The notes beneath the pieces are model-generated. The model saw only the letters and a program-made list of their open reading frames with translations, had not been told where the DNA came from and did no database searches. A DNA stretch of 64,000 nt, taken from positions 260,239 to 324,238 of the forward strand of contig JAIPAM010000001.1 of NCBI GenBank assembly GCA_021740105.1, given 5' to 3'. The stretch comes from Flavobacterium sp. GTDB lineage: Bacteria > Bacteroidota > Bacteroidia > Flavobacteriales > Flavobacteriaceae. The position numbers and the translations under genes were made by a program. This document shows positions 1-9,225 of this stretch, piece after piece (position 1 is the first letter of the stretch; the number at the start of each line of letters is the position of its first letter).

Positions 1-896
1 TCTGGATTTGGAGTAGTCAATAATTTATCACCAGCAAATATAGAATTGGCACCAGCAAAGAAACACATTGCTTGTCCTTCACGGCTCATGTTCATTCTAC
101 CTGCGGAAAGACGCACTTGAGTTTCTGGCATTACGATTCTTGTGGTGGCTACCATTCGAATCATTTCCCAAATTTCAACTGGTTTTTCTTCTTCTAATGG
201 CGTTCCTTCAACTGCAACTAATGCATTTATTGGCACCGATTCTGGTTGTGGATTTAAAGTAGAGAGTGCAACTAACATTCCAGCACGGTCTTCTATAGAT
301 TCTCCCATTCCAATAATTCCTCCGCTACAAACAGTAACATTGGTTTTACGAACATTTTCTATAGTTTGAATACGGTCTTCAAAACCTCGTGTAGAAATCA
401 CTTCTTTATAGTATTCTTCGGAGGTATCTAGATTGTGATTGTAGGCATATAAGCCTGCTTCAGCTAAACGATGGGCTTGATTTTCAGTGATCATTCCCAA
501 CGTACAACACACTTCCATATCTAATTTATTGATGGTACGAACCATCTCTAATACTTGGTCAAATTCGGGTCCGTCTTTCACATTTCTCCATGCTGCACCC
601 ATACAAACTCGGGAAGATCCGCTAGATTTTGCCCTTAAAGCTTGAGCTTTTACTTGGCTCACCGACATTAAATCGTTGCCTTCAATTTCAGTATGATAAC
701 GAGCTGCTTGAGGGCAATAACCACAATCTTCTGGACATCCACCTGTTTTTATAGACAATAAAGTAGAAACTTGGACTACGTTTGGATCGTGTGCTTTTCT
801 ATGAATAGAAGCTGCTTCAAAAAGCAAATCCATCATAGGTTTGTTGTATATAGCGATAATTTCTTCTTTTGTCCAATTGTGTTTAGCAATGCTCAT
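1..896 (-). CDS. bioB: Biotin synthase, 5' part (cut by left window edge)
   Basis: Radical SAM enzyme that inserts sulfur into dethiobiotin, the last step of biotin synthesis. The reading frame starts with ATG at 894-896 (MSIAKHNWTKEE) and stays open to base 1, giving about 298 residues; the C-terminal end lies outside the window. The radical-SAM cluster motif CPEDCGYC is at residues 54-61 (Cys54, Cys58, Cys61), followed by the family stretch around YHTEIEGNDLMSV and a later ARMNMSREGQAMC-like segment (here GRMNMSREGQAMC). A promoter of the TTG-N20-TActTTTG type lies just upstream. Cytoplasmic. Identification is firm. Confidence 0.96.
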   Translation of the reverse strand, partial: MSIAKHNWTKEEIIAIYNKPMMDLLFEAASIHRKAHDPNVVQVSTLLSIKTGGCPEDCGYCPQAARYHTEIEGNDLMSVSQVKAQALRAKSSGSSRVCMGAAWRNVKDGPEFDQVLEMVRTINKLDMEVCCTLGMITENQAHRLAEAGLYAYNHNLDTSEEYYKEVISTRGFEDRIQTIENVRKTNVTVCSGGIIGMGESIEDRAGMLVALSTLNPQPESVPINALVAVEGTPLEEEKPVEIWEMIRMVATTRIVMPETQVRLSAGRMNMSREGQAMCFFAGANSIFAGDKLLTTPNP

Positions 897-917
897 AATA
901 CCTTTTTTATATTGCTT

Positions 918-948
918 CAAAAGTAATCAAATTGTTACAAAGAAGCAA
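918..948 (-). promoter_or_regulatory. Probable bioB promoter
   Basis: On the minus strand TTG (946-948) and TACTTTTG (918-925) are 20 nt apart, matching the Bacteroidota housekeeping promoter. The -7 element ends 21 nt before the bioB start codon. Confidence 0.5.
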
Positions 949-979
949 TTTTGTAAATTTTATATCGGGGGTAAAGTCG

Positions 980-3703
980 TTATAAATTATATTTTAAACT
1001 AAAAATAATATACCTCGGTTGAATAGTATATTGTGATGTTCTAGTAGAAAACTGGGTGAAACTATCGTCGTTAAGAATATTTGTATTTAAAAGGTTGGTA
1101 ACTGCAACTTTATATTCTAGCTTACTCTCTTTCTTTTTCTGATAAATCAAACTTGCGCTTAAAAAGTCATACTCATTATTAACCGTTTTATTGTTATTGG
1201 TGTAATGATAATATTCATATTCTGAAACAAAAGAGAAGCTTTTTAAAAAGAAATAATCCAATCTAGCAGAAGGGGTGTCCGTATAAAACTTAGTTCCGAT
1301 GTAGTCATTTATTGTTCTAGAATAACCTAATTCCAAGTTCGGTAAATCTTTATAATTGGTCGAAACTTTTACGGTGTAATTTTGAGTTAGTGATTCTGTG
1401 GTTACAAAAAGACCGTTTTGAATATTATTGAATATAGAACGGTTCGCCGACATATTCATTGAAGCTTTATAATTTTTAGCAAATGATCTGCCGTAGTTGG
1501 CATTTCCAGAAAGAGTTTCATCGGCAAAATTTGAATTTATAGCAGACGAAACTTGGTTAATCCCTGTGAAAAAAGCACTTGATTTAATCGCATTCAATCG
1601 TTTTGTATAATTGATATTTGCAGAAATGTTCTCAAAATTGAACATGTTGTATTTAAAATAACGCAAGGAATGACTTTCAGACATTGCATTTTCTAAATAC
1701 CTATTTCCTTGAAATAAAGAGTTATAATTTGTGAATGTATAACCCGCAGTAAACCTATTAATATCTGTAAAATCAGTATTTATGGAGTAGTTATAGGTTA
1801 AGGTTTCCGCTTTTTTAATTTGATACAAAGCATAGACGTCCGGTAAAACTCGATAAAAATTATCGTTCACTTTGTTGCCTAATTGCTCATTATACGTTTT
1901 GTAGTAATGCGCAGAAAACCCTGGATTAAAAGTAAATTTACCAGTAATAAATTTGTAATGTAATCCTAAAAAAGCATCATTAAAAAAATACGAAACGTCG
2001 TTATTTTTATCTGCAGTATTCAAGTCATTTTTAGTTCCATTGTCCAAAATTTGGAAAATATGAGAATTAAAATTTTGCAGTGAGTACGTATTTCCAAAAG
2101 TAAAATTAATATTGCTTTTTGGAGTTACCATATAATAGTAATCCACCTTAGCGTCCAATTTATTGGTTTTAATAAATCGGGTTTGATTGATATTGTATCT
2201 ATTTTGTGTTTGCAACCCTAAAATTGGAAACGGATTCTGACCTAAATTGGCATTATAAAATGGGTCTTCATCTTGGTATAAATGTTGGATTCCTATATCG
2301 AAAACACTTTTATCGCTTTTGGTATAATACAAACTCAAATTCTGAGTTAAAGTAACCGGATCTTGCTGCTTGAAAGAGGCAATGTTTTGGTCCGGAATAG
2401 CTGGTGGTGTTCCATTGGTTGCTGTTGCAAATGATTGAGTAAATAAACTATTGTTCTCGTCTTGTTTAGAATTTTTTAGCAACGCATCATAATCAAATTG
2501 AAGATTAGAATTCGGTTTGTAGCTGGAGCTTAATTTAAAAAGGCCCAAGCTACTAATTTGATTCGCGGCTTCTTTGGTTTTTTGAGTAGTATTTACGGTT
2601 CCCAAAGTGCTTATTTGATCTGTTCTATTGTTTTGAGAAGCTGTTTCTAGATCAGTAAGTGTTGACGAAACAATTGCAAATCCACTTAAACTCCAAGCTT
2701 TGGTGACATTATAAGAGAAATTGGTTGCGCCAAATTTGGTTTCAATTTCCTTAGCTCTGTTATTTCTTAGCAAAGAAATCCCTAAATCATTGGAAGACAC
2801 ATTGAAGTTGGTTCCGCCTTTTCTCATCATACTTCTAAATCCACCGGTGAATTTGAAATAATCCTGAATCGTGAAAGGCAATTCTCCAATATTATTATAA
2901 TTGGCAATAAAGTTAACACTGTATTTTGGACTGTAATAAAACAGCTTTGGATTAACATTATATCGCGTGTTTTGATTCTCTTTTCCTCCACCAGCATTTA
3001 TATCCCCAAACCAAAAATTCTTTTTCCCTGATTTTAATTTGATGTTCATGGCAATATTTTCATTGCCGTTTTCCAAACCTTTTAATGCAGAAACATCGTT
3101 AAAATTTCTTAGTACTTGGATTTTATCAATGGCATCAGCGGGAATATTTTTAACTCCTAATTTAGTATCACCATCAAAAAAGTCTTTTCCTTCCACCATT
3201 AATTTGGTCACTTTTTTCCCTTCCACTTCTATTTCACCATCGGCATTTACTTCTACTCCTGGTAATTTTTTTAATACGTCTTCTAATTTTCTTTCGGTTC
3301 CTGATTTAAAGGAATCGGCATTATAAACTATGGTATCTCCTTTTATAGAAACTGGCATTTCCCGAACAATTTCAACTCCTTCAAGTTCAATTCCTCCCGA
3401 TTCCAAAGTAATATTTTGATTCATATTTAAAGTGGACGTAGAAATAAAAAGCTCTTTGGTTTGCATTCCTAAATAACTGACTTTAATGGAATAACTGGAA
3501 TTCGGTTTCAAATTCAATAAATATTTACCTTTGTCATTGGTAATCGCATAGGAATCCATTGCTTTGGTAACGGTGTTTACCGCCATAACGTTGGCCATTT
3601 CAAGTGGGGATTTCCCAACATCTTGAATAACACCCTCAAATTTTACAGATTGTGAAAATGAAACAGAAGAAATTAATAAAAATAATAATAGCAGTTTTTT
3701 CAT
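980..3703 (-). CDS. Outer-membrane beta-barrel protein, TonB-receptor-like
   Basis: A 907-residue exported protein with a signal peptide (MKKLLLLFLLISSVSFSQ), a carboxypeptidase-regulatory-like beta-sandwich at about residues 22-105, a plug-like stretch at about 115-215 (VMVEGKDFF-type segment with KLMVEGKDFFDGD), then about 680 residues of alternating strands ending in an aromatic/basic terminus (YIIFSLKYNL). This is the usual build of Bacteroidota outer-membrane receptors of the TonB-dependent superfamily. The substrate cannot be read from the sequence. It is the last gene of a cluster with two GLPGLI-family genes, 21 nt after the nearer one, so it is probably co-transcribed with them and may act with them in the envelope. 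Confidence 0.85.
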   Translation of the reverse strand: MKKLLLLFLLISSVSFSQSVKFEGVIQDVGKSPLEMANVMAVNTVTKAMDSYAITNDKGKYLLNLKPNSSYSIKVSYLGMQTKELFISTSTLNMNQNITLESGGIELEGVEIVREMPVSIKGDTIVYNADSFKSGTERKLEDVLKKLPGVEVNADGEIEVEGKKVTKLMVEGKDFFDGDTKLGVKNIPADAIDKIQVLRNFNDVSALKGLENGNENIAMNIKLKSGKKNFWFGDINAGGGKENQNTRYNVNPKLFYYSPKYSVNFIANYNNIGELPFTIQDYFKFTGGFRSMMRKGGTNFNVSSNDLGISLLRNNRAKEIETKFGATNFSYNVTKAWSLSGFAIVSSTLTDLETASQNNRTDQISTLGTVNTTQKTKEAANQISSLGLFKLSSSYKPNSNLQFDYDALLKNSKQDENNSLFTQSFATATNGTPPAIPDQNIASFKQQDPVTLTQNLSLYYTKSDKSVFDIGIQHLYQDEDPFYNANLGQNPFPILGLQTQNRYNINQTRFIKTNKLDAKVDYYYMVTPKSNINFTFGNTYSLQNFNSHIFQILDNGTKNDLNTADKNNDVSYFFNDAFLGLHYKFITGKFTFNPGFSAHYYKTYNEQLGNKVNDNFYRVLPDVYALYQIKKAETLTYNYSINTDFTDINRFTAGYTFTNYNSLFQGNRYLENAMSESHSLRYFKYNMFNFENISANINYTKRLNAIKSSAFFTGINQVSSAINSNFADETLSGNANYGRSFAKNYKASMNMSANRSIFNNIQNGLFVTTESLTQNYTVKVSTNYKDLPNLELGYSRTINDYIGTKFYTDTPSARLDYFFLKSFSFVSEYEYYHYTNNNKTVNNEYDFLSASLIYQKKKESKLEYKVAVTNLLNTNILNDDSFTQFSTRTSQYTIQPRYIIFSLKYNL

Positions 3704-3724
3704 TGAATTTATTTAGAGTATTAT

Positions 3725-4561
3725 TTAGTTTGTTGATTTAAATATAATTACGCCATCTTCATTTTTCATGCTGTCGTATTTCTTTTTTTGAATGGCATCA
3801 AATTCCTTTTGAGACACCTTTTTTCCTTTATTTGGCACTTTAATTGTGGCGCCTTTAGTGTTTAAAACCACTTTAGAACAAAGGATAATTAGTTCTGGTT
3901 CATTAATTTCTAGAATTAATCCCGGTAAACCCCAATAATTATCAGGACCAAAACTCACCGGAATTTCTGGAGTGTACCAAGCGGTAATCGTTTTATCTTT
4001 CGGCTCTTGCATTTTGAATAAAGACGGTTTTATTTCTTCTTTTTTAAGAAATTCCTCGTATTCTTTTTTCTGCTTATCTGAAACTGGAACCAGTAATTTG
4101 GCCTTGAAGCAAGTGTAATCTCCTATTTTTTTGGACTCATCAACCAATTCCCAATTTGGTTTTTCAATGGGTTCTACTATTAAGAATTCTTTACCAAAAA
4201 TAGCGTCTTCAGTACTACTTGTTTTGTCTTTGGCATTTATATATTTTTTCCCCTCACTTGATGAAATACTAACTGATATTGACATTTCGCCAGCAGCACT
4301 TTTAGGTTTTTCAAGTTGCTGTTCTTGCTCATAAATGCATTCTGATTTATTAAAAGTTAACAAATAGTTTTTTTCGGATGCTTTTTTTAAGGCTTCTTGA
4401 AATAATTTTTCCATTTCTGGATCGATCTCCTCCTTTAATCCGCTATCCTCAACTTGTAATTTACCATTTAAAATTGTTTTAGAGAAATAATACGCTTTTC
4501 CTTGAAACTCTTGGGCGAAAGAGAAAGTGGTAACAAATAATAATAGAAGGATTTTTTTCAT
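3725..4561 (-). CDS. GLPGLI family protein (first paralogue)
   Basis: 278 residues with a signal peptide (MKKILLLLFVTTFSFAQ). The defining family motif is present as YWGLPGLILEIN near residue 210, preceded by ITAWYTPEIPVSFGP. The family is restricted to Bacteroidota and its biochemical role is not known; members are exported and often sit beside TonB-type receptors. This copy is a paralogue of the next gene upstream (22-nt gap) and precedes the beta-barrel gene by 21 nt, so the three form one likely operon. The C-terminal part is lysine-rich (QKEFDAIQKKKYDSM). Confidence 0.9.
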   Translation of the reverse strand: MKKILLLLFVTTFSFAQEFQGKAYYFSKTILNGKLQVEDSGLKEEIDPEMEKLFQEALKKASEKNYLLTFNKSECIYEQEQQLEKPKSAAGEMSISVSISSSEGKKYINAKDKTSSTEDAIFGKEFLIVEPIEKPNWELVDESKKIGDYTCFKAKLLVPVSDKQKKEYEEFLKKEEIKPSLFKMQEPKDKTITAWYTPEIPVSFGPDNYWGLPGLILEINEPELIILCSKVVLNTKGATIKVPNKGKKVSQKEFDAIQKKKYDSMKNEDGVIIFKSTN

Positions 4562-4583
4562 TATGTTTTTTGTTTATGGAGAA

Positions 4584-5504
4584 TTAACGCCCCATTCGGA
4601 TTTGCATGGTTCCATTTCCGCCTCTACCTTGATTCATTTGTCTGAACTCTTCCATTTTCTTAGTTACGGTTTCATCGTAATCTTTTTGAGAAATTTCTTT
4701 ACCTTTTGAAGGTGCTTTAATTTCTGCTTTCTCTTTAGAATTCATTACAATTTTAGAGCACAAAATAACTGTTTTGCCGTCATTTACCTCTAAAATTAAT
4801 CCTGGTAATCCCCAGTAATTTTCTGGCCCTTGGCTAATTGGAATTTCAGGAGTATACCATGCAGTGATGGTAACTTCTTTTGGTAATTCAAAATCTTCCA
4901 TGAAGTTGGTTTTTTTCGCTTCGCCCTCAGGCTTCTTCGTTTCGTCTGTAGCTTCTTCTTTTTTCTTTTCTTCCTTTTTTGGTCTGAAATTTCTAAAATC
5001 AGTTTGGCTAACTGGTTGAACTGTCGTCGCTTTAAAACAAGTGTAGCCTCCAATTAACCTTGATTCGCCTTCCAATTTCCATTTATAATTAGGCAATGAA
5101 TCTTTCACCAAAAATTCTTTTCCCATGAATTCTTTATCTACAGCATAGGTCTTTTCCTTCACGTTTTTAAAATTGGTTCCGCCACCGCCTGTCATAGAGC
5201 TCATCCATCTCATTCCACCGCCCTGTCCACCTTGGCCTGGAGCATCTAATTTTTCTTCTTCTTTATAAATGGAGGTTGTTTTAGAGAAATTCAAGATAAA
5301 TGTTTTTTCAAACATTTTTTTCATTCGATCTTCAATCATTTTTTGCATGTCGGGAGTCATGTCTTTATTCCCTTCAAAACGGCTTTTAAAATCAGAAGTG
5401 CTTGTTTTTGATTCATATACAGCCATTCCTTGAAAATCTTGCGCTTGGATATTTGCAAATGCTAAAACACTAAATACAAATGATACTACTACTTTTCTTA
5501 ACAT
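4584..5504 (-). CDS. GLPGLI family protein (second paralogue, Gly/Lys-rich insertions)
   Basis: 306 residues, signal peptide MLRKVVVSFVFSVLAFANIQAQ. The family motif YWGLPGLILEVN is present, with WYTPEIPISQGP before it. Compared with the downstream paralogue it carries a Gly-rich loop (GQGGQGGG, then TGGGGTNF) near residues 93-112, a Lys/Glu-rich insertion (KKEEKKKEEATDETKKPEG) near 175-195, and a Gly/Arg/Met tail. First gene of the presumed three-gene operon with the other GLPGLI protein and the beta-barrel protein. Function unknown for the family. Confidence 0.9.
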   Translation of the reverse strand: MLRKVVVSFVFSVLAFANIQAQDFQGMAVYESKTSTSDFKSRFEGNKDMTPDMQKMIEDRMKKMFEKTFILNFSKTTSIYKEEEKLDAPGQGGQGGGMRWMSSMTGGGGTNFKNVKEKTYAVDKEFMGKEFLVKDSLPNYKWKLEGESRLIGGYTCFKATTVQPVSQTDFRNFRPKKEEKKKEEATDETKKPEGEAKKTNFMEDFELPKEVTITAWYTPEIPISQGPENYWGLPGLILEVNDGKTVILCSKIVMNSKEKAEIKAPSKGKEISQKDYDETVTKKMEEFRQMNQGRGGNGTMQIRMGR

Positions 5505-5678
5505 AAATTGGTTTTTTATATATTCTAAATTCAGATTTTTACTCTAATTAATTTATAAAAATAGACATTTTTAACGTGCAAATATGAAGAATTAGAATGT
5601 TTAATGTTACAAAATTTATGTTAAAATAAAATTATTAAAACAGAAGATCTATAAACTATTATCGTAATTTAGCGTTCA

Positions 5679-6473
5679 ATGAAAATATTTATTCAAATAC
5701 TTAGCTTGTTTATCTTAGTGATTTCCCCATGTAAAGGGCAGATTACCTCGACCACTTTATTATCAACTGAATCCATTTCAGCAAATCGGTTTTTGGGCAT
5801 TGATGTTTTATCCAATCGCTATTATGAAGAAAATGGAGTGTTATTCAAGAGTAATGATGAACAAATTTGGCAATACAAAAACCTTGCTTTAGGGAAAATA
5901 CTAAAAATTGATACCCAAAATCCGCTAAAAATTGCTGTTTTCTTTGAACGATTCAATGCCGTGGTTTTATTAGACAATCAGTTAAATGAAATTAAAAGAA
6001 TAGCCTTCTCAGATAGTAATAAAATTTCCATAATATCTAGTGCTATTGGTATTGCTGCCCAAAATAAACTATGGTTTTACGATACTATTTCTCAAAAAAT
6101 AGGGCTTTACAATTATATAAATGACGATTTTAAATGGATTTCCACCTCTTTTCCTGGAAACTTCAAACATTACGAATCTGATTTTAATTATTTTCAATGG
6201 ATTGACGCCGAGTTAAACTGGTACACTTGTAATTTATTTGGAGAAATAAAATTGATTCGACAAGTTCCCGATTTTAATACTATCCAAATAATTAATTCCA
6301 ATTTGATACTCTATTCTAAAGGAGAACACTTGTATTTTCTAGATTTTAAATCAAATAAAACCCAAGAAGTGCAAAATGTTGATAAAAGCTTTGAATATTT
6401 TATTTACAAAGACCAAATTTTATCTATTTTTACCAATCGTCAAATTAAGAATTATAAAATAATAATACCATAA
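5679..6473 (+). CDS. Exported protein of unknown function, propeller-like
   Basis: 264 residues with a signal peptide (MKIFIQILSLFILVISPCKGQ). I do not recognise a named family. The mature part shows short repeating beta-rich units (for example GVLFKSNDEQIWQYKN, KLWFYDTISQKIGLYN, HLYFLDFKSNKTQEV), as expected of a small beta-propeller. Its stop codon overlaps the start of the deoxynucleoside kinase gene (TAATG, one shared base), so the two are translationally coupled. A Cys near the signal-peptide end (SPCKGQ) could be a lipid attachment site, but the cleavage after KGQ looks at least as likely. Confidence 0.75.
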   Translation: MKIFIQILSLFILVISPCKGQITSTTLLSTESISANRFLGIDVLSNRYYEENGVLFKSNDEQIWQYKNLALGKILKIDTQNPLKIAVFFERFNAVVLLDNQLNEIKRIAFSDSNKISIISSAIGIAAQNKLWFYDTISQKIGLYNYINDDFKWISTSFPGNFKHYESDFNYFQWIDAELNWYTCNLFGEIKLIRQVPDFNTIQIINSNLILYSKGEHLYFLDFKSNKTQEVQNVDKSFEYFIYKDQILSIFTNRQIKNYKIIIP

Positions 6474-7087
6474 TGCACATAGCTATAGCAGGAAATATTG
6501 GAGCGGGTAAAACATCATTAACGCGCTTGTTAGCAAAGCATTTCAAGTGGGACCCTCATTTTGAAGACGTAGTTGACAACCCTTACCTAGATGATTTTTA
6601 CCATCAAATGGAACGCTGGTCGTTCAATTTACAAATCTATTTCTTAAATAGTCGTTTCAGACAAGTGCTTCAAATTCGCGAAAGCGGAAAAAAAATAATT
6701 CAAGATAGAACCATCTATGAAGATGCTCATATTTTTGCTCCCAACCTTCACGCTATGGGGTTGATGACCAATAGAGATTTTCAAAATTATAGTTCTCTTT
6801 TTGATTTAATGGAAGGACTCGTTGCTCCACCAGATGTACTTATTTATTTGAGAAGTTCTATCCCAAATTTGGTTTCACAAATTCACAAGCGCGGTCGCGA
6901 GTATGAGAATTCAATTTCTATTGAATATTTAAATCGTTTAAACGAAAGATACGAAGCTTGGGTTTCTTCCTATACTAAAGGGAAGTTAGTAATTATTGAC
7001 GTTGATACTATCGATTTTGTGAATAATCCTGAAGATTTAGGCATGATAATTAACAAAATAGACGCGGAATTAAACGGTTTGTTTTAG
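6473..7087 (+). CDS. Deoxynucleoside kinase
   Basis: 204-residue cytoplasmic nucleoside salvage enzyme that phosphorylates deoxynucleosides. The P-loop GNIGAGKTS is at residues 7-15. Other family marks are the ERWSFNLQIYFL segment, the DRTIYED motif (DRS/ERS-like Arg motif), and the lid stretch IHKRGREYENSI with arginines. Length matches bacterial dNK-family enzymes. The substrate base (dA, dG or dC) cannot be told from sequence. The start overlaps the stop of the upstream exported-protein gene. Confidence 0.92.
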   Translation: MHIAIAGNIGAGKTSLTRLLAKHFKWDPHFEDVVDNPYLDDFYHQMERWSFNLQIYFLNSRFRQVLQIRESGKKIIQDRTIYEDAHIFAPNLHAMGLMTNRDFQNYSSLFDLMEGLVAPPDVLIYLRSSIPNLVSQIHKRGREYENSISIEYLNRLNERYEAWVSSYTKGKLVIIDVDTIDFVNNPEDLGMIINKIDAELNGLF

Positions 7088-7088
7088 T

Positions 7089-7451
7089 CTAATAATTATT
7101 TCTAAACCATACTTTCATCCATTCTCTTTTTAATATCAAAAAAGAAACTTGCTCGGATAAAATTACTAAATCTGAGCCGTCTAATTTTTTAATTTGATCT
7201 TCCGGAACATCAATTATATATAGCAAATTGAGGTATTCTGCAAATTTATATTGTATCAATCGGTAAATTTTCTCATGCAATTCCCCTTTTAATTCTTCCG
7301 CTGTAATTGACATTGGAAAATCGATAGGTTCATTGGCTAAATTGAAATCTTTATTGATTTGCTCAATTAATTTATAATATAAATTGACGTTTGAAGCTTC
7401 GCTCAGTAATAAATCTGAATTTATTGGTGCAATAAATGTTTTTGAACTCAT
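7089..7451 (-). CDS. Conserved-looking hypothetical protein, 120 aa
   Basis: No family recognised. A soluble, acidic/amphipathic helical protein without signal peptide or membrane segment. It ends in an aromatic/basic segment (LKREWMKVWFRNNY). It lies 5 nt after the polyprenyl synthetase gene in the same direction, so it is probably translated from the same mRNA; it converges with the deoxynucleoside kinase gene with one base between the stop codons. The tight coupling argues that it is a real gene. Confidence 0.7.
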   Translation of the reverse strand: MSSKTFIAPINSDLLLSEASNVNLYYKLIEQINKDFNLANEPIDFPMSITAEELKGELHEKIYRLIQYKFAEYLNLLYIIDVPEDQIKKLDGSDLVILSEQVSFLILKREWMKVWFRNNY

Positions 7452-7456
7452 TAAAA

Positions 7457-8431
7457 TTATACTTTTCGCCCCATTAAATTTTCACCAAAAGTTCTAAGCA
7501 TTTCCTTTTTATCATTGTCAATGCTAATATTCTGTAAGGTATCAAAGGCCTTAAAAGTAAAATCTTGAATCGCATTTTGAGTTTTCTGAGCGGCCCCAGA
7601 GGCAACGAATATTTCTTTAACGGCAGCAATTTTAGCGGTATTGTCTTGAGGACGAATTGAAAATAACTGGGTTAATTTCTGGACTTGATCAGTTGAAGCA
7701 AATTCAAGAGCTTTTAAATACAAATAGGTTTTTTTGTTTTCGATAATATCGCCACCAACTTGTTTTCCAAAAGTCTCAGGGTTTCCAAAAGCGTCTAAAT
7801 AATCGTCTTGCAATTGGAAGGCGAGTCCTAAATTCAAGCCAAAATCATAAATTAAATTGGCGTTTTCTTCAGATGTTTCTGCGATGATAGCACCCATTTT
7901 CATTGCTGCAGCTACCAATACGGCTGTTTTGTACTGAATCATTTTCAGGTACTCTGGAATTGAAACATCGGATCGCGTTTCAAAATCTACATCCCATTGT
8001 TGGCCTTCACAAACTTCCAAAGCGGTTTTGCTAAAAAGTTTTGCCAATTCCCTGAAGATTGCTGGTTCGTATTTTTCAAAATATTGATAGGCTAAAATTA
8101 ACATGGCATCTCCGGAAAGAATTCCAGTATTGATATCCCACTTTTCATGCACGGTTACATTTCCTCTTCGCAAAGGGGCGTCATCCATAATGTCATCATG
8201 AATTAGAGAAAAATTATGGAAAACCTCAACAGCAAGAGCCGCTGGCAATGCTTTTTTATAATCGGCATCAAAGACTTCGGCACTCATTAAGGTTAAAACC
8301 GGACGCATTCTTTTTCCGCCTAATCCTAAAATATAATGAATAGGATCGTAAAGATTTTTTGGCTCTTTAGTCTCATATTGAGATTCTAAATAGTCCGCAA
8401 TAAATTCTTGATACTGATTTATAGAATGCAT
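7457..8431 (-). CDS. Polyprenyl (short-chain isoprenyl) diphosphate synthase
   Basis: 324 residues. Condenses isopentenyl diphosphate units onto an allylic diphosphate. Both Asp-rich motifs are intact: DDIMD at residues 79-83 and DDYLD at 209-213, with the GGKRMRP substrate-binding stretch at 38-44 and the QLQDDYLDAFG context. A Phe (Phe74) lies five residues before the first Asp motif, and bulky residues there usually limit chain length, so a C15-C20 product is more likely than a long quinone tail; this is inference. Followed directly by a 120-aa orphan gene. Confidence 0.93.
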   Translation of the reverse strand: MHSINQYQEFIADYLESQYETKEPKNLYDPIHYILGLGGKRMRPVLTLMSAEVFDADYKKALPAALAVEVFHNFSLIHDDIMDDAPLRRGNVTVHEKWDINTGILSGDAMLILAYQYFEKYEPAIFRELAKLFSKTALEVCEGQQWDVDFETRSDVSIPEYLKMIQYKTAVLVAAAMKMGAIIAETSEENANLIYDFGLNLGLAFQLQDDYLDAFGNPETFGKQVGGDIIENKKTYLYLKALEFASTDQVQKLTQLFSIRPQDNTAKIAAVKEIFVASGAAQKTQNAIQDFTFKAFDTLQNISIDNDKKEMLRTFGENLMGRKV

Positions 8432-8566
8432 TCTTCTTAATTTGTTATAATTTTTAATAATAGAATTGGCAGTGAATTTACTATTTGGACCTTACAAAGA
8501 AACTCAAAAAAGTTTGAACTATAAACTTTCTTAAATGTTAAATAATTGTAAATACTAGGAAACTGT

Positions 8567-8597
8567 TTTGGTATTCAAAGTTTCCGTCGTAAGTTTG
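8567..8597 (+). promoter_or_regulatory. Promoter of the RND efflux operon
   Basis: TTTG at 8567-8570 and TAAGTTTG at 8590-8597, separated by 19 nt, a full match to the Bacteroidota sigma consensus. It ends 28 nt before the TetR-family start codon, so the regulator heads the operon. Confidence 0.7.
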
Positions 8598-8625
8598 CGC
8601 CAAATTTAAAAATTTCCCCCATCAA

Positions 8626-9225
8626 ATGAGAGAGAAAATTATGTCTAAAGCCAGTGATTTGTTCATGAAACTAGGTTTCAAGAGCGTTACTATGGATGAT
8701 ATAGCGGGGGAAATGTGCATTTCTAAAAAAACCATCTACAAGTTTTTTAGTAATAAAGAGATTCTGATTGAGGAAATAACCGATATGATTCACTCTGAAA
8801 TTCACGAGATTGTTGATCAAATTATTGATCAAGATTACAATGCAATTGAAGAAAACTATCAAATTAGAAAGATGTTCAAAGAAATGTTTAAATCGGCGGA
8901 TACTTCTCCTGTTTATCAATTAAAAAAACACTATCCTTCCATTTTTGAAAAAGTTATGGCAAAAGAAATTAATGAATGCAACACTTTATTCAAAAATAAT
9001 ATTGAAAAAGGAATTGCCCAAGGCCTTTACAGAAAAGAAATTCCAGTGGAAACCTTTGTTAAATTTTACTACAATTTGATATTTAGTATAAAAGAGCAAA
9101 CCGTTTCTGAAAAAGAAGGCCAACAATTAGAATTACAAATTTTAGAATACCACACCAGAGCAATTGCTACACCAGTAGGAATTGCAGAATTAGAAAAACA
9201 ATTATTGAACATCGAAAAACAATGA
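8626..9225 (+). CDS. TetR/AcrR family transcriptional regulator
   Basis: 199 residues. The N-terminal helix-turn-helix is clear: a conserved FMKLGFKSVTMDDIAGEMCI block followed by SKKTIYKFFSNKEIL at about residues 30-50. The C-terminal ligand-binding half is helical and not similar to one that reveals the effector. First gene of a four-gene efflux operon; it overlaps the next gene by 4 nt (ATGA). Presumably represses its own operon from the 8567-8597 promoter; no clear palindrome was picked out there by eye. Confidence 0.92.
   Translation: MREKIMSKASDLFMKLGFKSVTMDDIAGEMCISKKTIYKFFSNKEILIEEITDMIHSEIHEIVDQIIDQDYNAIEENYQIRKMFKEMFKSADTSPVYQLKKHYPSIFEKVMAKEINECNTLFKNNIEKGIAQGLYRKEIPVETFVKFYYNLIFSIKEQTVSEKEGQQLELQILEYHTRAIATPVGIAELEKQLLNIEKQ

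Noticed and set aside
68..369. Two open frames on the plus strand at the left edge
   Set aside because: Both are antisense to bioB, whose radical-SAM motif is unambiguous.
980..5504. Polysaccharide utilisation locus around the beta-barrel protein
   Set aside because: No SusD-like lipoprotein and no carbohydrate enzyme are adjacent; the GH92 gene is 12 kb away and separately transcribed.
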